NCBI GenBank assembly: GCA_008360975.2
Contig: CM039183.1
Span: 45,127,850 to 45,191,849 of the forward strand
Direction: 5' to 3'
DNA length: 64,000 nt
DNA from: Lichenostomus cassidix
Taxonomy: Eukaryota > Chordata > Aves > Passeriformes > Meliphagidae
Positions within the stretch are counted from its first letter, which is position 1. Each line of letters starts with the position of its first letter. Of the stretch, positions 1-13,665 are shown piece after piece. The translations under genes and the position numbers were made by a program. The notes below the pieces were generated by a model. It was given only the letters and a program-made list of their open reading frames with translations. It had not been told where the DNA came from and searched no databases.

Positions 1-3000
1 ATCTCATCAGGTCCCATGGACTTGGGTATTTTCAGGTTCCTTAGCTAGTCTCAAACCTATTCTCCCACAGTAGGTGGTCCTTCATTCTCTCAGTCCTTGC
101 CTTTCACTTCTGCAACTTTGGTAGTATGGCTGGATCATTTGCTGAAGAATATTGAGGCAAAAATAACTATCTTCTTACCAAACTGCTTCCTGATGGATTA
201 AAAGAGGACACAAATAGCAAAATGTGGAGAAGGTTTGCATCTCAAAACACATCACAGAACCTGACATGAAGTGTTTTGTTGTTATTATTAATATAGTATT
301 AATTTGAAAAGTAAATCTCCTTTTACAGATTCTTCTAAGTTTAAATTTTTTTAACTTTCAAGGAAGTTCAAGTTTCTGTCCTTGCATGTTCACTGAGGTT
401 TTAATATGTGCTTCTACAAATCCTGCTCATAATCTATGAAGCTATCATGTAATTTGAGTTCCTGTTGTGTGATAGTGTAAAGACATTATGAAGTACAATT
501 GGTTGGAATCAATATAAATGTTTACATGTTTAACTTATCACAGGTTTGGTTTTTTTTTAAAAAAAGGAACACTAGGAAAATGTTCAGAATATTTGATGCT
601 TTATCCCAAGTTATCGTCAAGATATTGGGGTCTGAAAGTTAAAATTTAAATATTCTATTTAAATATTCTCTTACCTGTATGCATAAAAATCTTATCAGAT
701 GGGGGAGGAGGGAGCAGGTATTCTCCATGCTGACAACCTTTTATGAATTTGTCATAGGAGTACAGGATGTAAGACTCTTGCTAGGATTCCCAGAAGAAAT
801 CCTGCTCTATTCTCTTGTAAAGCTTTCTTACCATGAATGTACCCCATAATAAGCCATCCAAATGTATTTGGGTCTTTATTCAGTGTAAATATAAATTCTG
901 AAAACTATAGCAGAATGGCTCTAATGAGTCATTGCAAAGGCTTTGTATCTCTCAAAAAAGAAAAAAAGAAAAAGCAACTGGCTCCACTTGAAAGTTACTG
1001 GAAAGCACATTCATAGCTAATTATAAACAAATACTAGTTAACACTTTAAATGAAAAGAGAGGAAAAAAGCAAAAAGATTTAGGACATAGACAAGCAGATG
1101 AAAGGATTCTTGTTGCCTTCCATCTGAGATTACTCAGATGCATTCCTGTATTCAATTACCTGAGAAGATGTGATATTCCCTTAAGAGAGATCGGGAGATC
1201 AGAAGGGATGGCAGTTTCGTGCATCTCCTTACTCATAGCCCTTTGAAACTGGTTCAGCAGAAATAGCTTAAATTGCAACAGGGATTGAGGCCAGACGGTG
1301 ACTACAGACAGTAATCACTGGGTCAAGATCGTACCACAAACCAACAACAAAAAGTTCTGGTCAAACAAAAGCTCTGACAGGGTGTTTGAATGCAGTTTGA
1401 GTAGACTTACAAGGTCTACTTGGAATACTTTCTGAATCGGCACCACCAGGTCAGCTTGTTTTGCGACTATGTTTATCTAGTACATTTGCACATAAAGGAC
1501 ATTGATAATTCTTATTAGTTGCTAGCTTTGCGTCTATTTTTCTCATCAAATCCCTTTCATAATTCATATTCAATTCTAAGCTTGAGTTTTATGCTGGTTT
1601 ATTTTGGTCTTTTTTTTTTTTTTTTTTTTTTTGCAAAACCACTAAGCACAGGCCCCTGTCATAATTTAAAAGTTAATGATTATCTAACTTTACAGCTCTC
1701 CCCAAAACCCACTTTCTTTTTGGGTGTCCATCTAAAATGGCTTAGTTCTTCCTAGTGCCACTCTACACTAGTGCCCCCAACCACACTAATCCTATTAAAT
1801 AAAACATGGAAAGAGAACAAACAACAACAAAATCCCAAAATAGAGGCAAAAAAAAATTCAAAAGTCTCAAAGGGAATGGGGATAGAGAGGAAGGAAAAGA
1901 AAGAGACTTCTCAAGAGCTTTCTATTGATTCTGGTGTTTTTGCTATTCTGCTCTGGCATTTCACAGTTTTCTGAAACACAGTCTTGAACAGTATGCTAAT
2001 TGCTAAAAAAAAAAAAAAATCTCTAAGTGTTATTTTGGTGTTTTCTGAGGGCCTTTAAAAGTTTAGCTACTACCAAGGAGAGCAGGTGAATTTTCTCAGA
2101 AGCACTGACAGAACTCTTGTAAACTCGGACCTTATACCCTAATAATAGTAGAGTAATTGCATGCCCTGGCTTGTGCTGACAGTCCATCCAGTATTTTCTC
2201 TATATCCATTCTTTTTCTGTCCTAGACACATGCTTGAGATACCTACAGAAGGTATCCTCATGACCTCTCAGCCACCTCAGAGCCTCAGGCCTTAATGGAG
2301 CTGGGTCATAAGAGACAGGTGAACTGCTTGAGGTTCTATACACTTTTTAAGTAAAAAAGTCAATTTCCCTCAATTTTCTTTTTATTTTACTTTGGTGAGG
2401 ACTTTTTTTGAATTTGTGGCTCTGCCAGTGGAGTCATATGGTATATTTTCAAAGCTCCAGCTACTATTCACTCGTCACCAGTGTGGAAGAAAATATGTCC
2501 TCCTTAAAGATCCTGGTAAATCTGCAACAAGGGTTTGTAAAACTATTAATAACTGTTTTCTCTTTTTTTTTTTCTTTCCCAGTGAAAGGGATTTCTATAG
2601 ATTTTGCTGCTTTTTAATAATATGTATACAACACAGGAGCATAATAATCCCAGTCTAAAACAGTTGTTGGAGAAGTTTATATGTGATCTTTGCAGGACTC
2701 TACTCAAAAAGAGTTGGAAGAGCAAACATATGACACAATGGCATGTATCATTCTGGAATGTGGGTATATGCTGATAACAATAGAAAACTTGAGAATTCAG
2801 TTAATTAGACATCATTTGTGAGATCTTGTTTGAAAGCTCATTTTGAATTACAAATTTTATGCTCCAATTATAAAACATCAAGCAGTAAATTTAAGAAATT
2901 TTTTTTAAAAAGTGATAGAATCAAAATTAGAACATCTGATGGGAGTAATTTTTGAAGAAATACGTTATGTCCTGTAGTTAAAAGAATTGATATAAGAGCC

Positions 3001-6000
3001 TTGGATATAGTACAGTCCTCATGCCTTGGTAAGCAATGACGTAGGGAGGAAGGAATGTACTTGAATTTTGACCAAATATATAAAGTGTTTAGGAAGTATA
3101 GACCTTGCTCTAAAAGGAGAGCAACTTTAAATAATCTGAAGATACCTTAATGGAAAAAGCAGACAAACGGTGGAATGTCATCCAACAAGGAGGCATTAAA
3201 GATGCTTTCAAATTAAAAAGGGAAAATATAACCAAATCAGTATATATTGTAAATCATTGATAAGGTAGCTTTGCTCTGTGAGAGGTCACTTTGACTCTAG
3301 AATGCTGTGGGTGTTGAGATGGCAGTGTTTTTCAATATGACCTAAGGTTATTTTTCAGCTATATTATTTGAAGTAGATTTTTTTTTCAGAATATATATGC
3401 CTCCAAGATATGAAAGCTGCATATAAAACCCTACAATATGTGTGGTGGTGAATAGAGTGTATGAAAACTGACATATAAAACTAAGTGTTACCTTTGCTTA
3501 CTGATGTGTTACACAAAATAAAGGGGCTAGTGTTTCCTGCTATGATGTTGTCTTTAATAGATTTGGAACAGTGTATTAGGAGGTACTTTAGCAAATTGGT
3601 GTCAAGAATCAAGAAAAGTTCTTAGCTGGGAGTTTTAGTAAAGATGATAAGCCAATAAAATATGGAATATTTGGGAAAGAAAACTAACCCAAGAGTGGAA
3701 ATTCCTACATCTTTCAGAAAACCTGCAAGCAGTCACTGCTATATTAGCTGATGGATTCCAAATATATGTAAAAGCAGAAATGGATACTGCATGACTATGA
3801 GATTTCTTTTAATTCTTTTCAAAGAAAGTAAAATAATACTTCTAATTTTTTTTTTCTTGAAGATAGAGAGTAATTGTAGTGGCAGAAGAGAGTTCTCAGA
3901 TATGGTAATCTGTCATGGTATCCCTGGATTAGTCTCATTTTTCTGTATTGGCCATTGACATGTTATGATCACTGTGGAGTGGGTATGGATATTCTTTTCT
4001 TTTTTATTTCGCCTGTTGTAGGCGTTCTCTTTCATAACAGGAAGTACACTTTTCTCCCATGAATGTTCTCCCAAGGTGGACACCTATTAGCTGGTATTTG
4101 GCACTTAATGGATATATGCTAAGAATGAAGAAGCCAAGCTGGTGCCTTTCATGCCCTCTTTTTACACTTGTGATGAATTACTTTGGAAGAAGAAGTAATA
4201 ATAAAGATGCATTATATTGAATGAAATAATGAAATATAATGCATTCTGGGACACTTCAACTGAATCCATCATAATTAATTTTTTTTATTCCTCTTTTTAA
4301 AGAAGAAAAATAAATCGGATACAGTTTATTAATGGCGTGATAAGTACAGAGTGAAGTACCTATAACCACTAATATCAGGTGATAATATTAGTGACTCATT
4401 ACAGAAATTTTAACAATCTCCAGGTGCTTAAACAGCTAATAGTTATTCCATTGTGTCCAGGTGATAGTAAGATTCTGTGATTTTGTTAACAGGAGGCTTT
4501 CTTCCCTTACTGATTAAATCTCACTGCATGTCTTTGACTAACCATTTTCCACAGCTCTTGGATGCTTACTGTGTACTAGTACAAAAGGAGTCATCTGATT
4601 ATTTTCTTTGGACAGGGACAGATCCTTGAGTGTATATACCATATTTTCTTCTCTTTCACTGGTGCCACCTGTCATCTTGTGGAAGCAGAATTGTTTTTGT
4701 AATGTCTTTAACTTCTTCTGTCCAGAAAAATGAGAAAGCAAAAGGGTTGCAGATTAGATTTTCACCTGAATAATATCTTTTTGATAACATGTGAATGGTT
4801 TAAAAATATCATCACTTTTGGAACAAGCTACAAGGAAATTCTTCAAAGAAAATTCTTTTCCTTGCAAGATTCTGTTTAATACCAAGAGGTGATCTGATGC
4901 AGGATGAAACCTCTGTCTGTGGGTATAGTAGCTGCCGTTGCATATGTACTTATTACTTTAAAAAAAAAAAAAAAAGAAAAAAGCACTATTACATGCACCT
5001 CTGCCATTCAGGATTTCTAGAGTTTCTTTTCATTGTGTAATACCAATTCTCTATGAATTTATCAAAAGTATAGATACCAGAAATAACTTGGTTTTGTTTT
5101 GTTTTGCTTTGTTTCGTTTTTCTTTTTCTCTGGACCATTTCTTTCAATTCTTTATTTAATTGAAAGAAAATTTTTGCCAGAATGCAGATATTCTGACATG
5201 CTTTGATAATCTTGGGATGATATGTTATGCTTAGGCTCTTTCAAAAAATAAATTGTGGAATATTTGCTCCATTATTGGTGGGTAAATAGTTGCTTGTAAA
5301 CATATGCAGAACAGTTGAGACAAAGACAAAAGGACCTAAAACAAGGCAGCTCAAATGATATTCCATCCCATAAATCCTGGAAATGATAAAAAGATTTCTG
5401 TCCTAAGGATGCGATGTATGTATACAAGATTGGCATGGGATGGAACATACTAGTGTCTATTTCTAAGCATTACTTAAGTAAAAGAAGTCCAAATTGCATT
5501 TTTAAGTAATGGGATTATTTGTTTAAAGAGTTGTGTCCACAGATACTAAGTGGCTGTGTTAATGCTGAACTAGATATTTGATCTCATTTCATCCAGAGAG
5601 TTGGTGTGGTTTCTTCTCTTTTGAACTATGTGGTTTTACTGGTCATACCTTGACTTTCAGGATTGAAGTGTGAAGGAAAAGAAAGTATTAATGAAATCTG
5701 TAAAAGCTGCCACATTTCACCTAGTTTCTTATCTAAAGCAATGCAAGGTTTTCAAGAAAAGCTCTAAGTCAGCCCAAATCCAGTCAGCACTGGGCTCAAG
5801 TTCACTCAAAAGGGTTGTGAGCCTTCACAAACCTTTTGAAGAATCTGGGCCAAGTTTCAAGTCAATATTGAAACCTGTAATCAGGCAGGATTCACGTGCT
5901 CTTCAATTTCCTTGAGAACATTTACCCATCTCTCCCTCAGATTTTCTGTGGTTTGCTGGCTTGATTGTTTTTTTTCACTTTCAGCCTAACAATGGAGGAG

Positions 6001-7467
6001 CCCAAGTATTCAAGCAGTGATTACTAAATGCAATGTTTTCCACTGCAAATATACGGGCACTGGTCAGCTTACTTAGCAGACTACATCGATACTAATAAAA
6101 AGCATTTGCAGCACTAGACAAAGCTCTGATCATTGTTGTGACTGCAGAAAGTATAAGGAAATTCCATTTGTATGTTTTGCTACAGACTTCACATGCCAAT
6201 TTTAGTGTATGTTTGTACATTGCTGTTGATTGAAACATTGCAACAGAAAACCAGTGATTATCTTTGTATCCTAATTATGTCATTGCTTTGCTCTTTTTCA
6301 ACAAATTTAAAATCAGGATTTCCTTTTTCAAAGGCAGTGTACCGTATCTATAATGTAGAAAAATCATTTTGATTATTATTGTAGAGCTATGTGGGAAAGT
6401 GGAATAAAAAATAGCTTAAAGCTTTCTTCTTTTTTAGATTCATATATAAATTTTATACCAGTGACATTTGCTACCACAGCAGTTAAGAGCCTTTTCATGT
6501 TCCAAAACCTACTGGCTCTCAGGAATCCTAGAATTCTCCTTGCAAGTTAGCAGGCTAGAAATCTAGCAGACTGAAAAGGGGAATCAAGTACCTAATTAAA
6601 AAAGCTTTCTGCTAAAGCATGAAGATCTTAAATGAGATTTGTGTTATCTGAATGACTATATGAATATAAATCTCATCTAAGCATATGCACAGAGCTGATT
6701 GACATTTGCTTTGCACATTGGTGATGCCTAAGCTTATGTTCAAGTTCTTGGAGATTTTTTGTTACGTGTTCTTTCAGTGATCTATTTTAAGTGAAATGTG
6801 TGCAAGAAAATTATGAGAGAACATGTGGCAAATAGATATTTTTTTCACCAGTGTGTGGGAATGACAGTTTCTTATTTGTAATTTCCTTCATATGATCATG
6901 AAATTATAATATCCTTCCTATAAAACCAGTCATGTTTTCAATATGTGCCTGCTTCAGCTCTTGTACTTCACAAACTGCTGTGTGTACAGGGAGAGGGAAG
7001 AGTTTGCATTTGTAATTGTCAGGCAATTTGTAGAAAAGCTACAAATCTGAGCCCTTCCTGCTCTTCAATCAGCTTTTCCTCTTCTTCATAGACAAGTTCA
7101 CACATTATTTAAGTTTTTGGAATCATTATTTAAGATCTCTTTTTAAGTCACTTTCATGATCTGGTTGTTGTTTATATTACTGCAAAATAATTTTTTTTTT
7201 CATTTTCAGGGCTTTGAGTTTTGTGTTAGTTTCTTTTTGTGGTTATGGTTTTGAATTTCTTTTTCATAAGGTTATCAAAATTTGTGTAGTTTTGTTTGTG
7301 TTGTTTGTTGAATGGGAATGTTGGTTGGTAGTTTTTCTTTAAGAATTGATCTATATATCTTCAGGTGGTTTCTATATATTTTACATATGACATATTTAAA
7401 ATTAAAATTATCCTGAATTATCTCTATTTTTCTCTTTGTTGCTAATTATTTGATTGTATTTTTACAG
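1..7467 (+). other. FMN2: FMN2 intron (3' part), no exon recognised
   Basis: This stretch ends at the splice acceptor of the first FMN2 exon in the window (pyrimidine-rich tract, then CAG at 7465-7467), so it is the 3' part of an FMN2 intron whose 5' end is outside the window. It is AT-rich and holds homopolymer runs: 23 T at 1610-1632, 15 A at 2005-2019, an A-rich run at 4960-4982 and a T/G-rich run near 5095-5125. I read it for an acceptor followed by an open frame and a donor and found no convincing exon. The longest open frames (for example 5670-5915 and 2392-2658) have no recognisable similarity and no splice signals. Confidence 0.75.
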
Positions 7468-7519
7468 CCAAAATAGACCAAGAAAATGAAGAGAAGTCAC
7501 TGACAGAAACACATAAAAG
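7468..7519 (+). CDS. FMN2: FMN2 coding exon, 52 nt (C-terminal to FH2 core)
   Basis: This small internal exon of formin-2, an actin-nucleating formin, is flanked by a clear acceptor (TTTTTACAG) and a donor (GTAAGAAA). The first two bases complete a codon split with the upstream exon (probably Ala). The frame then reads KIDQENEEKSLTETHK, and the last two bases AG join the first base of the next exon to give Ser. The charged helical stretch fits the end of the formin FH2 region and runs directly into the next exon, which encodes the FLETTAYF segment typical of FMN1/FMN2. It is far too short to be seen as an isolated open frame; the case rests on splice sites, phase and the match to FMN2 as I recall it. 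Confidence 0.93.
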
Positions 7520-8135
7520 GTAAGAAAGAGCAATGCAGAAAGACCTTTCTTTGAAAAATATGTTTTTGTAGCAGTTGCTGTATTGGTAACCAGCCAGCAT
7601 TATTGTATTTCTGAATAGTGATAGAAACGCACTCAGAAAACAAAATCATATTTAGTTATTGTCAATTTTAATTTAAAACTGAAAAGGAATTGAAATTCTT
7701 TAAAGAAATATTGTACGTGAGTCCTGTCTTTCAGAAAATGCATAAACTTTATGTAAAAATAAATTCAGAATATACCATTTGAATGGAGGGAAAACTGTTC
7801 ATACATACTACACCAGAATCATGGCAGTTTGAGAGACCTTTAGCATTTCCCAAACAAATATTATTCACTAGGCACCATTTCCTGTGCTAATAAAGTACCC
7901 ATTTTATAAAAATAATTAAAACCTGTAATGATAAGTATAATTAAATGTGGCATCCTTTGTAGAATTGCTAATAGATCTTCAAATGCATTTTGTGGTAAAA
8001 AGCAGAATACCTCACTAAATTTCATTTATGATGTGTGCAGTTGAGACAGTTTTCAAAACTGGGAACCTCACTGCATTGCACAACATGTGGTTTCTTCTGA
8101 TTTTTTGGAAGAGTTCTCCAGCAGTACTCTTTAAA

Positions 8136-8159
8136 TGGGACAGATTTTTATCTGTCCCA
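8136..8159. repeat. Perfect 10-bp inverted repeat with TTTT loop
   Basis: TGGGACAGAT at 8136-8145 is followed by four T and then its exact reverse complement ATCTGTCCCA at 8150-8159. It lies inside an FMN2 intron. A perfect 10-bp arm with so short a loop is slightly unusual for a window of this length but could be chance. Confidence 0.8.
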
Positions 8160-8700
8160 GCAAGAGATCAAAATATGGTACACACCATTTATAGCCCAGA
8201 TTTATTGAAACTTACACTCTGCATTTGCTTTTCTTTCACTAAAAATAGCATTCTCTTTTTGTACTAGCTTTGACTATCACTGAATATATACTAATGAATA
8301 TTCCATTATATATTCCCAGAATTATGAAGTGTCTCAATAGGATTCCTGTAAAAGATGTCACTATAAAAGTTTCTAGTTTTTACTATGGTTTGTTAGCCAT
8401 TCTAAGGCCTCGATGCCAAAATTTGCTACCTGCAGTAATGCCACAGGCAGTTGACATCTTTCCTGGTACACCACATTGTCTCTCTATTCCCTGGGTCTAT
8501 GTCCTAAAGATATTACCTGAAAAACAAGCCAAGAGGAGAGCAAGTACCACAAGAACCTCCCTTATTACTTGTAAGGGAATGATAGATCTGTGAGTGGGAC
8601 GCTGGTGGTGTGGAATCATGGTGGAAAAAATACAGCAAGGAGAGTATAAGAGAATCACAAACAGCTGTGGTGAGCAGGTCTGTGTTCCCTTATGTCTCAT

Positions 8701-8830
8701 TACCGAATCACAGACTAGTTGGAGTTGGAAGCACCCCACAAGGGTCATCAAGTCCAACTCTTAAATGAATGGGCCATACAGGGATCAAACCCACAACCTT
8801 GGCGCTATTGGCCCTAACTAGCTGAACTAA
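8701..8830 (-). mobile_element. tRNA-Ile-derived SINE with CR1 tail (TguSINE1-like)
   Basis: Read on the minus strand, the element starts at about 8830 with a tRNA A-box-like TAGTTCAGCTAGTTAGGGC. It continues with an anticodon-region segment close to tRNA-Ile(AAT) (CAATAGCGCCAAGG) and a B-box-like GGTTTGATCCC at about 8779-8789. It then switches to a CR1 LINE 3' end (GAGTTGGACTTGATGACC, then CTTCCAACTC and GTGATT). This head and tail structure is that of TguSINE1, a SINE described from passerine birds that is mobilised by CR1 machinery. The copy lacks several bases of the D/anticodon region relative to tRNA-Ile, and its boxes are mutated, so it is probably old and inactive. It lies antisense to FMN2. 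Confidence 0.85.
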
Positions 8831-9907
8831 TATCAGGGTGTTGCTTTGCCTTGGTATTATACCTGTTGCTTGAGTATATGAAGGGCATTCAGACGTTTTT
8901 TAAGTTGGTTTAGCTGCTCAGTTACATAATTCTTATCTTTAAAATTGTCAATCACAATAAAAATTTGAGAGAAGTTGGCACTTTTAAGAGAATTTTTGAT
9001 CTCTGACACTCTTTAAAAGAAAATGTTTGTGCTTTGGAAAATGGACTGGAATATAAGTCCAAAGGTGACAGAAATCTAATGACAGTGGAATCTGCAATCT
9101 GTTCAGAAATCTTGTGATTTATCACTATCTTTTGGTGTCTAATTTACTTTCCCTTCTAATCTTTATCGCTGACAAGACTGGAATCATCATATCAAAAACT
9201 TCCTGTTGGTTTAATTAGCATAATGGGGGAGGAAAGGAAACTGTTCCATGGATTCTCATTCAGCTTGGTCTGCTACTTCTGATTTGTCCTAAATCTATCT
9301 TCTCCCCCTATGTTGAGTGTAGCCTCTCCTTTTACACAGTGAGTCAAAGAAGAAAATTCTGCTTCATTGCTCCTCTTTACTGTGAATATCTAGCAAGGAT
9401 ATTCACAGAAACAATCTTTTGTGGAACACATAAGGAATTATGCTAGGACCACATTTACTAGTATCTAGGTTATATTTTCTTCTTTCCTTCCACCTTCCCA
9501 CTGAAATTCTTGATCAGATTAGTGGTATTTGTTAAAACACTGAAGACAACTTCATATATAGTTTTAGTATTATGTGTGATTATTTAACTAAGATTTTTTT
9601 ATTTAGCTTGGAAATAAAATGCTTGGGATTCTTTTTTGCAGGGTTGGGTGAAAAAGATGATGAGAGCTTAAGAAGCTAAATAAAAGATTAGTTGCATTTG
9701 GCTAGTCATAGGTAGATAGCAGTGCATAGGATGACAGGACAAGCAAGTAGTGCAAGGAAAAGTGATGGGTTAGATGGAGCAAAGTTAATGTGATTAATGT
9801 GCTTGGATTTTCCTTGTTGAAGTGGATGACTTTGGCCCATGCGTAAGTTCAGGTCTACTGCATGGAAGCATTTCTTTAGCTTTTATTAGAAACCAGTAGG
9901 TGGTTGT

Positions 9908-9942
9908 TATTATCATTATCATTATTATTATTATTATTTTCT
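9908..9942. repeat. ATT/ATC microsatellite
   Basis: A run of ATT triplets interrupted by ATC lies in an FMN2 intron. Simple sequence with no other role visible. Confidence 0.85.
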
Positions 9943-12900
9943 TAGTTTGTCTCCATTAAAATACAAAGTCCAAAAGAAAATTTCTTGCAGCAATAACAAA
10001 AAAATGTTTCTGAAATGAATAATGATTTGCGGAAAATGCGTCAACATGTATTTTAAAAAAGCTCAGTTGTGCAATAGATGAGCTGAAATGGAAAGTTAAT
10101 CTTACACACAAAATGAAGACAAAGAAAATGGAATGTCTGCTCCAGGGACTCCATACAGTGTATAGCTGTTCATTTGTCACAAGTGAGAAAATGTTTAATC
10201 AGTTTTGAAATGATGTATTCTCTCTTTATTTATCGTGTTTAGTGACTTTAAGAGTGTCAGTATGTAAAGTGTTTATCCAAGGAATGGATTTCTGGCACAT
10301 GGATAAAATGAAAAGTGAAATGTTTAGCTCGCAATAGGCATATGTTCCAAGCTCTCTCTGAGTAAGTATCCTGAGATGAGAAGAAAGCACACAGGTCTAT
10401 GTTTATCTAGCTTACGCAGGCAGACAGGGAAGGCTCCAGCCTGGTATTAACACTGAAGTGACATGGAATGTCTTCACCAAACCCCAAACAATTACATCAT
10501 TCCCTTAACAATATTGATAAAGTGTAATAAGAAAGAACCTGGCACTTTCCAATTAGATCCTCATTGCTAAATGCTTGAGAAACTGTGAAATACTTTTCAA
10601 GTTAAAGCAAAAAACACTTATTTCGAGGGAGGTGAAAGAAGTAAAACAGAAAAGAGAGAGGAGGGGAAGGAGGGGAAAAGGAAGCTTCTGTATTTGAGTC
10701 CTCAGTTTGGTGCCCTTTTTTCTTTTTTTATTTAAATTCAAAATTATGTCCTCTCTCCCAAGACTTGTATTATATATAATGTTCTCCATTTTCTGTATTT
10801 TCATGTAATTAGTGTTAAATATTTTTCATCTTTTCAGATGCGATTTTACTTAAGCAGCAAGAAAAATATTGAAGTGTTATTGTTTTCAAGTATGCTTAAT
10901 AAAATTTCAGAGACAGACTTTTATCATAGTATCCACAGCAAGTAGGAACCAAGATTGCAACAAAATTATTGTCCAAATAGTGACAACTGATATCTAATTT
11001 GCCATGCTAGGACAAAAGTCAATAGCAATAGTAGCAATATAATTTTGCTGACTCATAATCAGAAATGTGTTAGTTACTTGTCTTCTTGCACTTCATTTCT
11101 GAAGAATCGATAGCTAAACACCCTTACTGGAATTTCTAGAAACAGCAGTCAGTGAGGTTGAAGATCCTGATTCTTTGACTTGCTACCTGAAAGCTGAATA
11201 TCTCTAGAAGAGTAGCATGTAACTTTATTACTTTCTTATAATACCTCACCTAGTATTAAGTTCTGATCTCCTTAGAAGGCTTCCAGATTCATGTCTTTTT
11301 AAAAAGTATGTAATTCCAGACTTGTAACACTGATCTTTCCTCCACTGAAATAGTTAAGACGATCTTTTCCTTCCCCTTTCTCTGCAAATATTTTTGTCTT
11401 CTTGGAATAACACCTTGGGAATTATTCAAAAATTTAATTGGAGATTATTGGTTTTTTATATCCAAGATACAGTCAGATGTTCTTCAAATTTTCCTGCTCT
11501 CAGTCTAACAATGAAGCATTTGATTTTAAATTCCGTTTAGCAGCACTGAAAATTGTTCATTTACTCATATTTCATATAATTAACTTATATTGCATTCCTG
11601 TAAGAGACAATGTATGCTAGAATTATTTAAGAATACTACAGATTTTTGTTTTTTTGTTTTTTTTTTTTAATATTTAAGATAGTATAACCTTGCTTGAAGT
11701 CATAAGTCACTAAGTCAACAGTCCCATTGACTGGTGGCTTAAAACAGTTCACCTGCTTTTCCTGTTGATGCCTAACAAGAGCTGGAAAGACAGAAATGCC
11801 ACTTGCTGTCCTGGCTTTCTGTACATCAATGTTTTTTTAAAAATCCTAGAATTTTGTTTTTTCTTCAGTAAATCTCAATGCATTCTGAGAATATATATTT
11901 GTTTTATAAAAAGTCAAACAAAGGATTTTTTGCCTTTTGACGTAAGTATCAACTGAGGAATTTAAGATGTGTGTGGCTTGGTATGGAATGCTCATCTTTC
12001 CATGTCAGGATATTTTTATTTGGTTTATTTTATAATTTGCTCCCATTACTTGCACATTCCAGTGATTTTTGGGCTTTTAAGTGCTTTCTGAGTGCAGCCT
12101 CCCAGGCACCGCTTCTGTTTTCACGACTTTTAATAATCCAGTTAGAAATGTGTTGTTGCTTCCTTTTGCTGTAGCAACAAAACTACATTAATTTTGAAGT
12201 GAAATGTTTACCTTTAAATTCCCTGAGAAAAAAAAAAGTATTTCTGACACAACACTCTTTGCAGACTTCCATTGACTTCACTGAACATAAGACTTGGGGA
12301 GGTACAAAGGTTTACACCTGCTTATGAGCTGACAAGCTGATGACACTTAGAGAAATAGCAGGCAGTATGGTACAATGGCACTGCTGAAAAGCAACACCTC
12401 AAAATGTAGCACCTAAGTCTGGTAATCCTTTAAAACATTAAATGTTCCTCCCACCTCGCTACCCTCCACACAATGTTTTGGATTGTTTCCAAAAGTGAAC
12501 TGTAAAGTTAAAGTGAAAATTGAGTTAATGATTGAAATAAACTGATGAAAAGCTTAGAATGGAAGAGGTATGTAGTTAAAAGTTTTCTTCTGTTGGTTTT
12601 TTCTTTTTAACTGAAAGGCAAAATATGCTGTTGGACTCTGTCTTTCACTACTCTTTGGCCATTCATCTATTGTTGGTTCCTTCACTGTTATGTCTCTTTT
12701 CTCGCTGTGTGGCTCCCTGCATGCAGGCTGGAATTGCTAAGGGTAATACATTTCAGACTGTAGGTATACATTAGTTGGATCAGCAAAAAGTAAATACTTG
12801 CTGAGCAGAGGAAATGTGTATAGAAGAAGCTTACAGACTGTTAAACAGTTTGGATTCTAGTTTAGTATCCTGTCTCTGACAAAATATCAGGACCTTTAGA

Positions 12901-13643
12901 TATGCAGTAATGGAAACTTAGCCAGAAGTTTAGTTAGGTCAGAAAGTCTCTTCTAAAATATGGGTAATTGATCTTCTGAAAGATGAAGTTCTTGTCCTTT
13001 TCTGAAAATATTTGCCAAATGACACAAGTCCTTAATCATTTGGATGATTGATTTTTTCCTTTAAGAGCATTATCTTTTCTTCTAAAGATTTTGGCCTACT
13101 TGCTTTAAAAATACTTTTATTTTATTGGTTTGAAATTAGTTTGCATTTAATGGCATTCAGTGCTAGTATGAACAAATGGTAATACAACTTCTAACAGACT
13201 GGGGTACAGTTCAGAGATCTAATGTTCTGCAACATAAAATGATCTCTATGCAACTTATTCTAAAGTTTATGTAGAGGATTTATTCTTCAATCTCACAGTA
13301 AAAGATAAAGGACATTGGTTTTACGGTGCAGCTACAGTTACACAGCTAAATAGCATTGTTAACAATACAGTCAACACCTTGAAAACAATATAGTTAAAAT
13401 AACTTGGGTCTGATCAACCCAAAACCAATACTGTGGCATGAAATCGAGGATTAAAAAAAGAGAAAAGATAGATAGAAGAATCATGTAGCTAATAAAATTA
13501 GGGGGAAAAATACAGGAATTAAAGTTTTTCAATATGGCACATTTTTTCTGGCTTTAAGTTTATGTCCAGCAGGTGGTTTCACTGAGTAGCCCTCAAAAAT
13601 TCGAGATATTCCTCTTGAGCTGTTGCAGCTGAAGTAAAACACT

Positions 13644-13665
13644 TGTGTGCGTGTGTGTATGTGTG
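13644..13665. repeat. Short GT dinucleotide run
   Basis: An interrupted GT repeat (TGTGTGCGTGTGTGTATGTG) lies in an FMN2 intron. It is short enough that it may be only weakly polymorphic. Confidence 0.8.

Noticed and set aside
2581..2617. Acceptor-like TTTCCCAG near 2575-2582 with an open frame
   Set aside because: The frame following the AG begins with a stop or has no donor, and the peptide is not formin-like.
5984..6034. Possible FMN2 exon after a pyrimidine-rich tract ending CAG near 5983
   Set aside because: All three frames close within 14 codons and no donor follows; no similarity to formin sequence.
8701..8830. Functional tRNA-Ile gene on the minus strand
   Set aside because: The A box and the anticodon region are mutated and shortened, and the sequence continues into a CR1 tail; it is a SINE copy.
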